From: Limnohabitans sp. 63ED37-2
GTDB taxonomy: Bacteria; Pseudomonadota; Gammaproteobacteria; Burkholderiales; Burkholderiaceae_C
Direction of reading: 5' to 3'
NCBI RefSeq assembly: GCF_001412535.1
Contig: NZ_CP011774.1
Location: forward strand, 3,281,501-3,345,500
DNA: 64,000 nucleotides
In this document: one piece after another, positions 26,771 to 35,187 of the stretch
How positions within the stretch are numbered: the first letter of the stretch is position 1
Layout of the letters: every line of letters begins with the position of its first letter
Translations under genes and position numbers: made by a program
The notes under the pieces: model-generated
Seen by the model: only the letters and a program-made list of their open reading frames with translations
What the model was told of the DNA's origin: nothing
Database searches by the model: none

Positions 26771-27159
26771 TGGCGGTGCCATGCCCCTGTGGTCGCACCG
26801 GTCCCAAAGGTCAGGTGCAGGCCTTGGACGATTGCTGTGGCCCGCTGCACGGAGGCCAGGCGGCCCCCGATGCTGAGCGCCTGATGCGCTCGCGCTACAG
26901 CGCTTTTGCTCTGGGCAATGTGTCCTATTTGCTGAGCACTTGGCACAGCAGCCAGCGCCCTGCCGAGCTGACGCTCGAAACAGGTGGCAAGTGGTTGGGC
27001 TTGGAGATCAAACACCACCGCGTCACCGGGGCTGACACCGCGGAGGTCGAATTTGTGGCACGTTTTCGGATCGGCGGCAAAGCGGTGCGCCAGCACGAAC
27101 GCAGCCGCTTTGTGTGCGAAGGCGGGCGGTGGTTTTACGTGGACGGCGACGTGCTCTGA
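26770..27159 (+). CDS. YchJ-family SEC-C domain protein
   Basis: 129-residue UPF0225/YchJ-type protein. The N-terminal metal-binding SEC-C motif has Cys5, Cys7 and the Cys22-Cys23 pair. RLMRSRYSAFALGNVSYLLS is a family hallmark, and the C-terminal part is NTF2-like (FRIGGKAVRQHERSRFVCEGG). Function unknown. The 3' end overlaps the convergent glyoxalase gene by 25 bp. Confidence 0.88.
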   Translation: MAVPCPCGRTGPKGQVQALDDCCGPLHGGQAAPDAERLMRSRYSAFALGNVSYLLSTWHSSQRPAELTLETGGKWLGLEIKHHRVTGADTAEVEFVARFRIGGKAVRQHERSRFVCEGGRWFYVDGDVL

Positions 27160-27551
27160 GCGGGCACCTCGTACAGCTCCAGCGGCAAGCCATCCGGGTC
27201 GGCCAAAAACACAAAGCGTTGGCCCGTGTACTCATCAGTGCGGACGTCCTCGACCGCGATCCCTTGGGCTTGCAGGTGCGTGACCCAGGCCTGCACATCG
27301 TTCACCGCAAAGGCCAAGTGGCGCAAGCCTCGCGCTTCGGGATAACTGGGGCGTGGCGGCGCCCCCTCAAACGAAAACACCTCGACTTGGCCACCATCGG
27401 GCAGGGCCAAATCCAGCTTCCAGGATTGGCGAGCAGCCCGGAAGTTTTCGGCCACAACACGCAGGCCCAGCAGCTGGGTGTAGAAGTGTTTGGCGCGGGC
27501 GTAATCAGAACAGATGATGGCCGCGTGGTGAATGCGAAGCAGGGCTGGCAT
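27135..27551 (-). CDS. VOC-family (glyoxalase I-like) protein
   Basis: 138 residues from the ATG at 27551. Glyoxalase/bleomycin-resistance fold: HHAAIICSDYARAKHFYTQLLG at the N-terminus, LRHLAFAVNDVQAWV in the middle and VFLADPDGLPLELYEV at the end. Metal ligands of the VOC type appear at the first His, the Glu of VEVFSFEG, the His of RHLAF and the Glu of LELYE. It resembles the YaeR/GloA2 group. Substrate unknown. Confidence 0.88.
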   Translation of the reverse strand: MPALLRIHHAAIICSDYARAKHFYTQLLGLRVVAENFRAARQSWKLDLALPDGGQVEVFSFEGAPPRPSYPEARGLRHLAFAVNDVQAWVTHLQAQGIAVEDVRTDEYTGQRFVFLADPDGLPLELYEVPAQSTSPST

Positions 27552-27603
27552 GGTGTGTGGGCAGTGGCTGAAGGTCTGTAGTGTGCCTTGACGCGATGGC
27601 TTT

Positions 27604-28263
27604 ATGATCAACCGCATGAACTTTGAAGCCATTTTGTTCGATTGCGACGGCGTGCTGGTGGACAGCGAAGCCATCACCTGCGGCGTGCTGCGCGACATGT
27701 TTGAAGAACAGGGCTGGTGCATGACGCTGGTCGAGTGCATGCAGCGCTTTGTGGGCCACACCGTCAAAAGCCAGCGCAGCACCATCGAGGCGCACACCGG
27801 TCAGCCACTCACCGATGCGTGGCTGGAACAGTTTTATGCCCGGCGCAACGAGCGTTTGACCCAAAGCATCACCGCCATCGACGGCGTGCACGACGCGGTG
27901 GCGCATTTGCATGACCATTGCCAGGGCCGCATCGCTGTGGCTTCGGGCGCAGACCGTTTCAAGGTCGAGATGATGCTCAAGCAAGTGGGCCTGATCCACT
28001 TTTTTGAAGGCCGCATTTTCAGTGGCCACGAGATGCCGCGCAGCAAGCCGCACCCCGATGTGTACCTGGCCGCCGCTGCGCATTTGCAAGTGGACCCGGC
28101 GCGTTGCTTGGTGGTCGAAGACACCACCGTGGGCATCACGGCGGGCGTGGCTGCCGGGGCCACGGTGTGGGCTTATGCCGCGCCGCCCGCTCAGCATGCT
28201 CCGCTTTTGCAGGCAGGCGCGCAGCGGGTGTTCACCGGCATGCACGACTTGCGGCTGGCGTGA
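27604..28263 (+). CDS. HAD-superfamily phosphatase (beta-phosphoglucomutase-like)
   Basis: 219 residues (an internal ATG at 27616 is an equally good start). The HAD nucleophile motif is ILFDCDGVLVDSE, with Asp13 and Asp15 counted from the first Met. SGADRFKVEMM supplies motif II and SKPHPDVYLAAA with VVEDTTVGITAGVAAGATV motifs III and IV. It belongs to subfamily IA with a helical cap, as in YieH/YqaB-type phosphatases. Substrate unknown. Confidence 0.88.
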   Translation: MINRMNFEAILFDCDGVLVDSEAITCGVLRDMFEEQGWCMTLVECMQRFVGHTVKSQRSTIEAHTGQPLTDAWLEQFYARRNERLTQSITAIDGVHDAVAHLHDHCQGRIAVASGADRFKVEMMLKQVGLIHFFEGRIFSGHEMPRSKPHPDVYLAAAAHLQVDPARCLVVEDTTVGITAGVAAGATVWAYAAPPAQHAPLLQAGAQRVFTGMHDLRLA

Positions 28264-28285
28264 ATCCGGCATCGGCAGATGCCTT

Positions 28286-29341
28286 TTAAGTGGGCTTGGC
28301 CAGCCTGAATTCTTCGGGCGTTCGGCCGGTCCAGCCTTTGAAGGCCCGCATGAAACTCTTCTCGTTCTGAAAACCCACCTCGGCCGCAATCTGTTTGATG
28401 GGGCGCTGCGTGCGCAGGAGCAAATCGGCGGCCATCTCGCGGCGCACGCTGTCTTTGAGTTGTTGCAGGCTGGCACCTTCTTCTTTGAGTTGTCGATGCA
28501 GGGTTCGGGGCGAGAGGTTGAGCCAGGCGGCCAAGTCGTCGGCGTTGCGGCTGTGTTCGGGGTGTTCGGCCAGGGTTTGGCGCACTTTTTCGACCAGTAG
28601 TCGGTCGCGTCGGTAAGGTCGCACCGTGAGCAGCAGGGCGCGTTGCAGCATGCTTTGCAGTGCGGCTTCGTCGCGGCGCAGGGGCAGCTGCAAGTAGCCC
28701 GCATCAAAGCTCAGGCGGCTGTGCGGGGCCTTGAATTGGCAGGGGCCATCAAACAGAACGCCATAGCGCTCAGCATGGGGCGGCGGCGCAAAGTGCAGCG
28801 CGGTGGCGCTCAGCGGGATGCGTGAATCGGTCAGCCAGCAGGCCACACCCAGCGCATTGCGCAGCACCGACACGGTGCAAAACTCGCGCAGGTCTTGCAG
28901 GTCGTGGGTTTCGTGCAGTTCGATGTGGGCCAGGCCTTCGGATGTGCTCAGGTTCAGGCGGATGTCGTCCGTCAACAGGTTGTGGTGGCGGCACCAGCGG
29001 CTCAGGGCCACGCCCAAGGTGGGCGCGGTCAGGGAGGCGCGCACCAGCATGCCGTAGCTGCCCCAGGGCAGGCGGCGGCGAAACCAGCCCAACGCTTCGT
29101 CGTCCAGTTCGCGCATGGCGGTGGCCGAGAGCCATTCCATTTGCAAAGCGGTGATGCGTGAGGCCGTTTGTTGAAATTGTTTTGGCGCAATTTGTGCCGC
29201 ACTCAGTGTTGGCCAAGGGTCCAGGCCACGCTGGGTGTAGGCGCTGGCAATCGCCCGAACAAAGGCCATGGGCGTCTCGGCCCGGCCGTGGCTGTCGGGG
29301 CTGGGGAGGGGGCGGCTGGTCTGGGGCATGGCGGTGTCCAT
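28286..29341 (-). CDS. AraC-family transcriptional regulator
   Basis: About 351 residues from the ATG at 29341 (an ATG at 29329 and a longer frame to 29422 are alternatives; none has a clear ribosome site). The N-terminal effector domain resembles the arabinose-binding-like region of OruR/ArgR-type AraC proteins. The C-terminal double HTH includes NADDLAAWLNLSPRTLHRQL and PIKQIAAEVGFQNEKSFMRA. It is divergent from the MCC beta gene with 134 bp between them, so it may regulate the second liu block. Confidence 0.88.
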   Translation of the reverse strand: MDTAMPQTSRPLPSPDSHGRAETPMAFVRAIASAYTQRGLDPWPTLSAAQIAPKQFQQTASRITALQMEWLSATAMRELDDEALGWFRRRLPWGSYGMLVRASLTAPTLGVALSRWCRHHNLLTDDIRLNLSTSEGLAHIELHETHDLQDLREFCTVSVLRNALGVACWLTDSRIPLSATALHFAPPPHAERYGVLFDGPCQFKAPHSRLSFDAGYLQLPLRRDEAALQSMLQRALLLTVRPYRRDRLLVEKVRQTLAEHPEHSRNADDLAAWLNLSPRTLHRQLKEEGASLQQLKDSVRREMAADLLLRTQRPIKQIAAEVGFQNEKSFMRAFKGWTGRTPEEFRLAKPT

Positions 29342-29475
29342 TGTGGCATCGAATGTGGCACGATTTGCAACCCATTTGACACCCCGCACAGGCCTTGCTG
29401 CCTTTAAGCTGGCAGGCATCACACCCTTGACGCACCCAGGGCTTTGCCCCGGGGTGCCCGCTTCTAGGAATCACC

Positions 29476-31083
29476 ATGACCGTTTTGCATTCCCAACTGA
29501 ACCCGCGTTCTGCCGATTTTCAGCACAACGCTGCCGCCATGCGTGGCCTGGTCGATGACCTGCGTGCCCACCTGGAGCGTGTGGCCCAAGGTGGTGGCGA
29601 AGCCGCCCGCGCCAAGCACACCGCCCGGGGCAAGTTGCTGCCGCGTGACCGCGTGCAGATGCTGCTCGACCCCGGCACACCTTTCCTCGAAGTCGCACCA
29701 CTGGCTGCGCTCAACATGTACAACAACGACGCGCCCAGCTCGGGCGTGATCGTGGGCATTGGCCGCGTGAGCGGGGTGGACTGCATGATCGTGTGCAACG
29801 ACGCCACGGTGAAGGGCGGCACTTATTACCCGATGACGGTGAAAAAGCATTTGCGTGCACAAGAGATTGCGCAGCAAAACCACCTGCCTTGTATTTATCT
29901 GGTGGACTCGGGCGGCGCCAACCTGCCCAACCAGGACGAGGTCTTTCCTGATCGCGACCACTTCGGCCGCATCTTCTTCAACCAGGCCAACATGAGCGCG
30001 CAAGGCATTGCGCAGATCGCCGTCGTCATGGGCTCGTGTACGGCGGGCGGTGCGTATGTGCCCGCCATGAGTGACGAGACCATCATCGTCAAGAACCAGG
30101 GCACCATCTTCTTGGGCGGCCCACCGCTGGTCAAAGCTGCCACGGGCGAGGTGGTGAGTGCCGAAGATTTGGGCGGTGGCGATGTGCACACGCGCCTGAG
30201 TGGCGTGGCCGATCACTTGGCGCAAAACGATGTGCACGCGCTGGCGCTGGCGCGTCAGGCCGTGAAAAACCTGAACGCGCAAAAGGCCCCCAACATCACC
30301 ACACACGCGCCCGTGCCCCCGAAGTTCGACGCGCAAGAGTTGTATGGCGTGATCCCGACCGACACCCGCAAGCCTTTTGACGTGCGCGAAATCATCGCCC
30401 GCATTGTCGATGGCTCCGAGTTCGACGAATTCAAATCGCGCTTTGGCACCACCTTGATTTGTGGCTTCGCCCGCATCGAGGGCATGCCGGTGGGCATCAT
30501 TGCCAACAACGGCATTTTGTTCAGCGAGTCGGCGCTCAAAGGTGCGCACTTCATCGAGCTGTGCTGCCAGCGCAAGATCCCGCTGGTGTTTTTGCAGAAC
30601 ATCACCGGCTTCATGGTCGGCCGTAAATACGAAAACGAAGGCATCGCCCGCAACGGTGCCAAGATGGTCACGGCCGTGGCCACCGCAGCTGTTCCCAAGT
30701 TCACCATCATCATCGGCGGCAGCTTTGGCGCAGGCAACTACGGCATGTGTGGCCGCGCCTACAGCCCCCGCTTTTTGTGGATGTGGCCCAACGCCCGCAT
30801 CAGTGTCATGGGCGGCGAGCAAGCGGCCAGCGTCTTGGCCACCGTCAAACGCGACGGCATCGAGGGCAAGGGCGGCCAGTGGAGCATGGAAGAAGAAGAG
30901 GCCTTCAAGGCCCCGATCAAGCAGCAATACGAAGACCAGGGCCACCCTTACTACGCCACCGCCCGCATCTGGGACGACGGCATCATCGACCCGGCCGACA
31001 CCCGCCGCGTGCTGGCGCTGGGCTTGAGCGCATCACTGAATGCGCCGATTCCCGAGACGAAATTTGGACTTTTTCGCATGTGA
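29476..31083 (+). CDS. liuB: Methylcrotonoyl-CoA carboxylase beta (carboxyltransferase) subunit
   Basis: 535-residue carboxyltransferase subunit. It transfers CO2 from biotin to 3-methylcrotonyl-CoA in leucine degradation. LVDSGGANLPNQDEVFPDRDHFGRIFFNQANMS and NITGFMVGRKYENEGIARNGAKMV are diagnostic of MCC beta rather than propionyl-CoA carboxylase, as is WPNARISVMGGEQAA. AGGA lies before the ATG. The stop codon touches the vapB operator, and the alpha subunit gene comes 2 kb later after vapBC, a DinB-like gene and liuC. Confidence 0.96.
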   Translation: MTVLHSQLNPRSADFQHNAAAMRGLVDDLRAHLERVAQGGGEAARAKHTARGKLLPRDRVQMLLDPGTPFLEVAPLAALNMYNNDAPSSGVIVGIGRVSGVDCMIVCNDATVKGGTYYPMTVKKHLRAQEIAQQNHLPCIYLVDSGGANLPNQDEVFPDRDHFGRIFFNQANMSAQGIAQIAVVMGSCTAGGAYVPAMSDETIIVKNQGTIFLGGPPLVKAATGEVVSAEDLGGGDVHTRLSGVADHLAQNDVHALALARQAVKNLNAQKAPNITTHAPVPPKFDAQELYGVIPTDTRKPFDVREIIARIVDGSEFDEFKSRFGTTLICGFARIEGMPVGIIANNGILFSESALKGAHFIELCCQRKIPLVFLQNITGFMVGRKYENEGIARNGAKMVTAVATAAVPKFTIIIGGSFGAGNYGMCGRAYSPRFLWMWPNARISVMGGEQAASVLATVKRDGIEGKGGQWSMEEEEAFKAPIKQQYEDQGHPYYATARIWDDGIIDPADTRRVLALGLSASLNAPIPETKFGLFRM

Positions 31084-31112
31084 TGTGTATGATTTTATAA
31101 ATTCATACACAT
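31083..31112. promoter_or_regulatory. Palindromic vapBC operator
   Basis: ATGTGTATGA (31083-31092) and its exact complement TCATACACAT (31103-31112) flank the AT-rich spacer TTTTATAAAT. It starts at the last base of the liuB stop codon and lies 16 bp before vapB. VapB antitoxins normally bind such palindromes in their own promoter, so autoregulation is expected. Confidence 0.7.
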
Positions 31113-31127
31113 TGATGGGCTGGGATC

Positions 31128-31454
31128 ATGCGAACAAACATTGAAATTGACGACGACTTGATGGCTGCAGCCATGGCTGCGGGCGGCTTCAAGACCAAAA
31201 AGGAAGCGGTTGAAGAGGGCTTGCGCCTGGTTCGTCGCCGGCAGATCTACAACGGTTTGTTGGCTTTGCGTGGCAAGTTGCAATGGGATGACTCAGACGT
31301 CGCTTGGGCACAGGCGCGCACGCCAGAGGCCTCGGCCATGGCCGTCCAAGAACCCCAGGGCGCGTACAAGGTGAAACCCAAGCCTGCAGACAAGACCGAA
31401 CGCTCGGCAAAAGCTAAAAAACAGGCCGCTGCAAAACGGAGCAAGGCACCATGA
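31128..31454 (+). CDS. vapB: VapB-type antitoxin with Lys-rich tail
   Basis: 108 residues. The N-terminus MRTNIEIDDDLMAAAM with TKKEAVEEGLRLVRRRQ is the ribbon-helix-helix VapB pattern. The normal C-terminal toxin-binding helix (~residues 45-75) is followed by an extra tail of about 35 residues dominated by Lys, Ala and Pro, which is longer than the usual 70-80 residue VapB and may bind DNA or RNA. It overlaps vapC by four bases (ATGA). Confidence 0.88.
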   Translation: MRTNIEIDDDLMAAAMAAGGFKTKKEAVEEGLRLVRRRQIYNGLLALRGKLQWDDSDVAWAQARTPEASAMAVQEPQGAYKVKPKPADKTERSAKAKKQAAAKRSKAP

Positions 31455-31852
31455 TCTTGGTGGATTCGAGCGTCTGGATCGACTTCTTCCGTGATGGGCG
31501 AAGTGCGCAAAGCCATACCTTGGTCCGTTGCCTGGGTGATTCCAGTGTGGAGGTCGGCATGGCCGATCTGGTGCTGTTCGAGGTCATGCGTGGGTTTCGC
31601 GAAGGGGCCTTGATGCGCGATGCCCAAAACCTCATGAGCGCATTGCCGCAGGTGGAAATCGGGGGCATAGCGCCTGTGTTGAAGGCGGCGGAGCGTTATA
31701 GGCAATTGCGCAGCCAGGGCCGCACCGTACGCAGCCCCATCGACGTGCTACTGGCCAGCTACTGCATGACGCACGGCCACGCGCTGCTGCACCGTGACGC
31801 CGATTTTGAATCGCTCAAAACTTTGGGAGGGCTGGAGACATGGCCACAATGA
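31451..31852 (+). CDS. vapC: VapC-type PIN-domain toxin ribonuclease
   Basis: 133-residue PIN-domain nuclease. The acidic active site is intact: Asp5 (ILVDSSVWID), Glu44 (LFEVMRGF), Asp98 (SPIDVLLASYC) and Asp116 (LLHRDADFE). VapC toxins cut tRNA or rRNA when freed from VapB. The start overlaps vapB and the stop overlaps the start of the DinB-like gene, so this two-gene module is embedded in the liu transcript. Confidence 0.9.
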   Translation: MILVDSSVWIDFFRDGRSAQSHTLVRCLGDSSVEVGMADLVLFEVMRGFREGALMRDAQNLMSALPQVEIGGIAPVLKAAERYRQLRSQGRTVRSPIDVLLASYCMTHGHALLHRDADFESLKTLGGLETWPQ

Positions 31853-32376
31853 ACACTTCATCGACTTGGCATGCCCATTTCAGCGGTCAAGCCCGTTATC
31901 ACGTCTGGGCCACACACCGCTTGCTTGAAGCGGTCTCGCGTGTGTCCGATGCAGAGTATCGGCGCGACGTGGGCCTCTTCTTCAAAAGCATCCACGGCAC
32001 GCTGAACCACATGCTTGTGGCCGAACACCTGCTGTGGTATCCGCGTTTTGCCAAAGGCACATCTCCCGTTCTGGCGCTGGACACCGAGGTTGAACCCCAC
32101 CGCGAACGCTTGGCGCAGGCTCTCAAAGGTGGGTCTGCCAACTGGACGCCCCTGATCGCGAGCTGGAGTGCCGAGCGTTTTGACGGCCAGCTGGACTACC
32201 GGACCAGCAAGGGCGATCCCCTGTCCTTGCCGTTTACACCCACCTTGGCGCACGTGTTCAACCACGCCACCCACCACCGTGGCCAGATTACCGCTGCACT
32301 GACGGCCATGGGCCAGCCTTGCCCCGAGCTGGACATGGTGTATTTCCTTTTGGCAGAACAGGCGCCCAAAGCATGA
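31840..32376 (+). CDS. DinB-family protein
   Basis: 178 residues (the ATG at 31849 is an alternative start). Four-helix DinB fold: the metal-binding histidines are in GTLNHMLVAEHLLW and the C-terminal FNHATHHRGQITAAL. Members include bacillithiol- or mycothiol-type S-transferases and damage-induced proteins of unknown function. It overlaps vapC at the 5' end and liuC at the 3' end (ATGA), so it is cotranscribed with both. Confidence 0.88.
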   Translation: MATMNTSSTWHAHFSGQARYHVWATHRLLEAVSRVSDAEYRRDVGLFFKSIHGTLNHMLVAEHLLWYPRFAKGTSPVLALDTEVEPHRERLAQALKGGSANWTPLIASWSAERFDGQLDYRTSKGDPLSLPFTPTLAHVFNHATHHRGQITAALTAMGQPCPELDMVYFLLAEQAPKA

Positions 32377-33155
32377 CAACAGCACTGAAAATCTCGACCC
32401 AAGGCGGCGTGCACACGATCACGCTGTCGCGCCCCGATGTGCGCAACGCCTTCAACGACGAAGTCATTGCCGAGCTGAAAAACGCTTTCCTGGCAGTGGC
32501 CCAAGACAGCGCCGTGCGCTGTGTGGTGCTGGCCGCCGAAGGGCCTGCTTTTTGCGCAGGGGCAGACCTGAACTGGATGCGCCGCATGGCCGACTACACC
32601 CGGGACGAAAACCTGGCCGACGCGGGCGAGCTGGCCGCCATGCTGCGTGCGATTTATGAATGCCCCCAGCCCACCATCGCCCGCGTTCAAGGCGATGTGT
32701 ACGCCGGCGGCATGGGTCTGGTGGCGGCCTGCGACATGGCGGTGAGTGTGAACACAGCGAACTATTGCCTGAGCGAGGTCAAGCTCGGCCTGATCCCCGC
32801 CACCATCAGCCCCTATGTGATCCGTGCCATGGGCGCGCGTGCGGCGCACCGCTACTTTTTGACGGCCGAGCGCTTTGGCGCGGCCGAGGCGCACTGTATC
32901 GGCTTGGTGCACGAGGTGGTGACAGCCGATGCGCTGGACGCCAAAGTGGCCGAGCTGACCCAAGCGCTGGTGAGCGCCAGCCCCAATGCCGTGCGCGCTT
33001 GCAAAAAGCTGGTGCAAGACGTAGCCGAACGCGAGATCAACGATGCGCTGGTGGCGCAAACGGTGGCGGGCATTGCCGACATCCGCGCCAGCAGCGAAGG
33101 CAAAGAGGGCGTGCAGTCCTTTTTGCAAAAACGAAAACCCAACTGGTTGGTTTGA
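32373..33155 (+). CDS. liuC: Methylglutaconyl-CoA hydratase (enoyl-CoA hydratase family)
   Basis: 260-residue crotonase-fold enzyme. The oxyanion-hole sequences are AEGPAFCAGADLNWMRRM and GDVYAGGMGLVAACDMAV. Position between the two MCC subunit genes assigns it to hydration of 3-methylglutaconyl-CoA to HMG-CoA. The start overlaps the DinB-like stop; the alpha-subunit gene begins 10 bp after its stop. Confidence 0.92.
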   Translation: MTTALKISTQGGVHTITLSRPDVRNAFNDEVIAELKNAFLAVAQDSAVRCVVLAAEGPAFCAGADLNWMRRMADYTRDENLADAGELAAMLRAIYECPQPTIARVQGDVYAGGMGLVAACDMAVSVNTANYCLSEVKLGLIPATISPYVIRAMGARAAHRYFLTAERFGAAEAHCIGLVHEVVTADALDAKVAELTQALVSASPNAVRACKKLVQDVAEREINDALVAQTVAGIADIRASSEGKEGVQSFLQKRKPNWLV

Positions 33156-33165
33156 GGAAAAAAAC

Positions 33166-35175
33166 ATGTTCAAAAAAATCCTGATCGCCAACCGTGGCGA
33201 AATCGCCTGCCGAGTGGCCGCTACTGCGCGCCGCATGGGCATCCAGACTGTGGCCGTGTATTCGGACGCCGACGCCGGAGCCAAGCATGTGCAAGCGTGT
33301 GATGAGGCCGTGCATGTGGGCGGCTCAGCGCCCAAAGACAGCTACCTGCGCTGGGAGCGCATTTTGCAAGCCGCCAAAGACAAGGGTGCTGAGGCCGTGC
33401 ACCCCGGTTATGGCTTTTTGAGCGAGAACGAAGACTTTGCCAAGGCCTGCGCTGCCGCTGGTTTGGTGTTCATCGGCCCGCCCGCTTCGGCGATCTTGGC
33501 GATGGGCCTCAAGGCCGAGTCCAAGCGTTTGATGGAAGCCGCCGGTGTGCCGCTGGTGCCCGGTTACCACGGCGCTGACCAAGACCCAGCGCTGCTGCAA
33601 CGCGAAGCCGATCGCATCGGTTATCCGGCCCTCATCAAAGCCAGCGCAGGCGGTGGCGGCAAAGGCATGCGGGTGGTCGAAAAATCGGAAGACTTTGCCG
33701 CAGCCCTTGCCAGTTGCCAGCGTGAAGCCATCAACAGCTTTGGCAGCGATGCGGTGCTGATCGAAAAGTATGTGCAGCGCCCACGCCACATCGAAATCCA
33801 GGTCTTTGGCGACACCCAAGGCAACTGTGTGTACCTGTTTGAGCGGGACTGCTCGGTGCAGCGCCGCCACCAAAAGGTTCTCGAAGAAGCCCCAGCCCCC
33901 GGCATGACCGAAGCCCTGCGTGCACAAATGGGCGCGGCCGCTGTGGCGGCTGCCAAAGCGGTGAACTATGTGGGCGCGGGTACGGTGGAATTCATCGTCG
34001 AGCAAACCGCCTACGACCAGCCCGAATCCATGAAGTTCTTCTTCATGGAAATGAATACCCGCCTGCAGGTGGAGCACCCGGTGACCGAGGCCATCACCGG
34101 CCTGGATTTGGTCGAGTGGCAGTTGCGCGTGGCCAGCGGCGAGCCGCTGCCTTTGCGTCAGGACCAGCTGCGCATCCAGGGTCATGCGATTGAGGCGCGC
34201 ATTTGCGCCGAGAATCCCGACAACAACTTCTTGCCCGCCACCGGCACCTTGCAGGTGTACCGCAAGCCGCAAGCCAGCAGCTTTGAAAGAAGCATGGTGC
34301 GCATCGACGACGGCGTGCGCGAGGGCGACACCATCAGCCCGTTTTACGATTCGATGGTGGCCAAGCTGATCGTGCATGGCGACACCCGCGAGCAAGCTCT
34401 GGCGCGTTTGGACACGGCTTTGGCACAAACCCACATCGTGGGCCTGAACACCAACGTGCAGTTCTTGCGGCATGTGGTGCGCAGCGAGGCGTTTGCCACC
34501 GCCAAGCTCGACACCGCACTCATCCAGCGCGAAGCCGCTGTGCTGTTCAAACAAGAAACCGTGGGCTTAGCCGCAGCCGTGGCCGCCGTGGTGGCCCACA
34601 CCCTGCACGCCGAAAAAGCCCTGCAGGGCGCAGACCCCTTCAGCCGCCGCGATGGCTGGCAGTCGCACGGGCTGGCGCAGCGCCGATTTGAGTTTGTCTG
34701 GCAAGACCAGCCGCGCTCGGCCCGTCTGAACTATTTGCACGACGGCGCTGTGAGCCTGTCGCTGGAAGGCGATGACGCCAGCGCTGGCGTCTTGACATTT
34801 ACCGCCCATGGCGCAGGCCTGTGGGTGCAGTGGGGCAGCGCCCCACGATGCTTCACCCAGCTCGACTGGCAAGGCGAAATCGCGCACCTCTTCATGCCCC
34901 AGGGCGCGACCCGCATCACCGTGCTGGACCCGCTGGCCCACGCGGGCGAATCCGCGCAAGAAGGCGGCCGCCTCACAGCCCCCATGCCCGGCAAGGTGGT
35001 GTCGTTTGCGGTTAAGGTGGGCGACAAGGTCAAAGCGGGTCAGCCTCTGGCCGTGATGGAAGCCATGAAAATGGAGCACACCATCAGCGCACCCAAAGAC
35101 GGCACCGTGGTCGAATTGCTCTATGCCCCGGGCGACCAAGTCGCCGACGGGGCAGAGCTGCTCAAGCTGGGCTGA
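33166..35175 (+). CDS. liuD: Methylcrotonoyl-CoA carboxylase alpha (biotin carboxylase) subunit
   Basis: 669-residue biotin-dependent subunit. The biotin carboxylase domain runs from FKKILIANRGEIACRVAATA through the ATP-grasp loop SAGGGGKGMRVV and MEMNTRLQVEHPVTEAITG (residues 1-450). The C-terminal carrier domain has the biotinylation site AMKMEH with Lys635. GAGG precedes the ATG. It works with LiuB and needs bicarbonate. Confidence 0.96.
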   Translation: MFKKILIANRGEIACRVAATARRMGIQTVAVYSDADAGAKHVQACDEAVHVGGSAPKDSYLRWERILQAAKDKGAEAVHPGYGFLSENEDFAKACAAAGLVFIGPPASAILAMGLKAESKRLMEAAGVPLVPGYHGADQDPALLQREADRIGYPALIKASAGGGGKGMRVVEKSEDFAAALASCQREAINSFGSDAVLIEKYVQRPRHIEIQVFGDTQGNCVYLFERDCSVQRRHQKVLEEAPAPGMTEALRAQMGAAAVAAAKAVNYVGAGTVEFIVEQTAYDQPESMKFFFMEMNTRLQVEHPVTEAITGLDLVEWQLRVASGEPLPLRQDQLRIQGHAIEARICAENPDNNFLPATGTLQVYRKPQASSFERSMVRIDDGVREGDTISPFYDSMVAKLIVHGDTREQALARLDTALAQTHIVGLNTNVQFLRHVVRSEAFATAKLDTALIQREAAVLFKQETVGLAAAVAAVVAHTLHAEKALQGADPFSRRDGWQSHGLAQRRFEFVWQDQPRSARLNYLHDGAVSLSLEGDDASAGVLTFTAHGAGLWVQWGSAPRCFTQLDWQGEIAHLFMPQGATRITVLDPLAHAGESAQEGGRLTAPMPGKVVSFAVKVGDKVKAGQPLAVMEAMKMEHTISAPKDGTVVELLYAPGDQVADGAELLKLG

Positions 35176-35187
35176 CAAAATCGGCCC

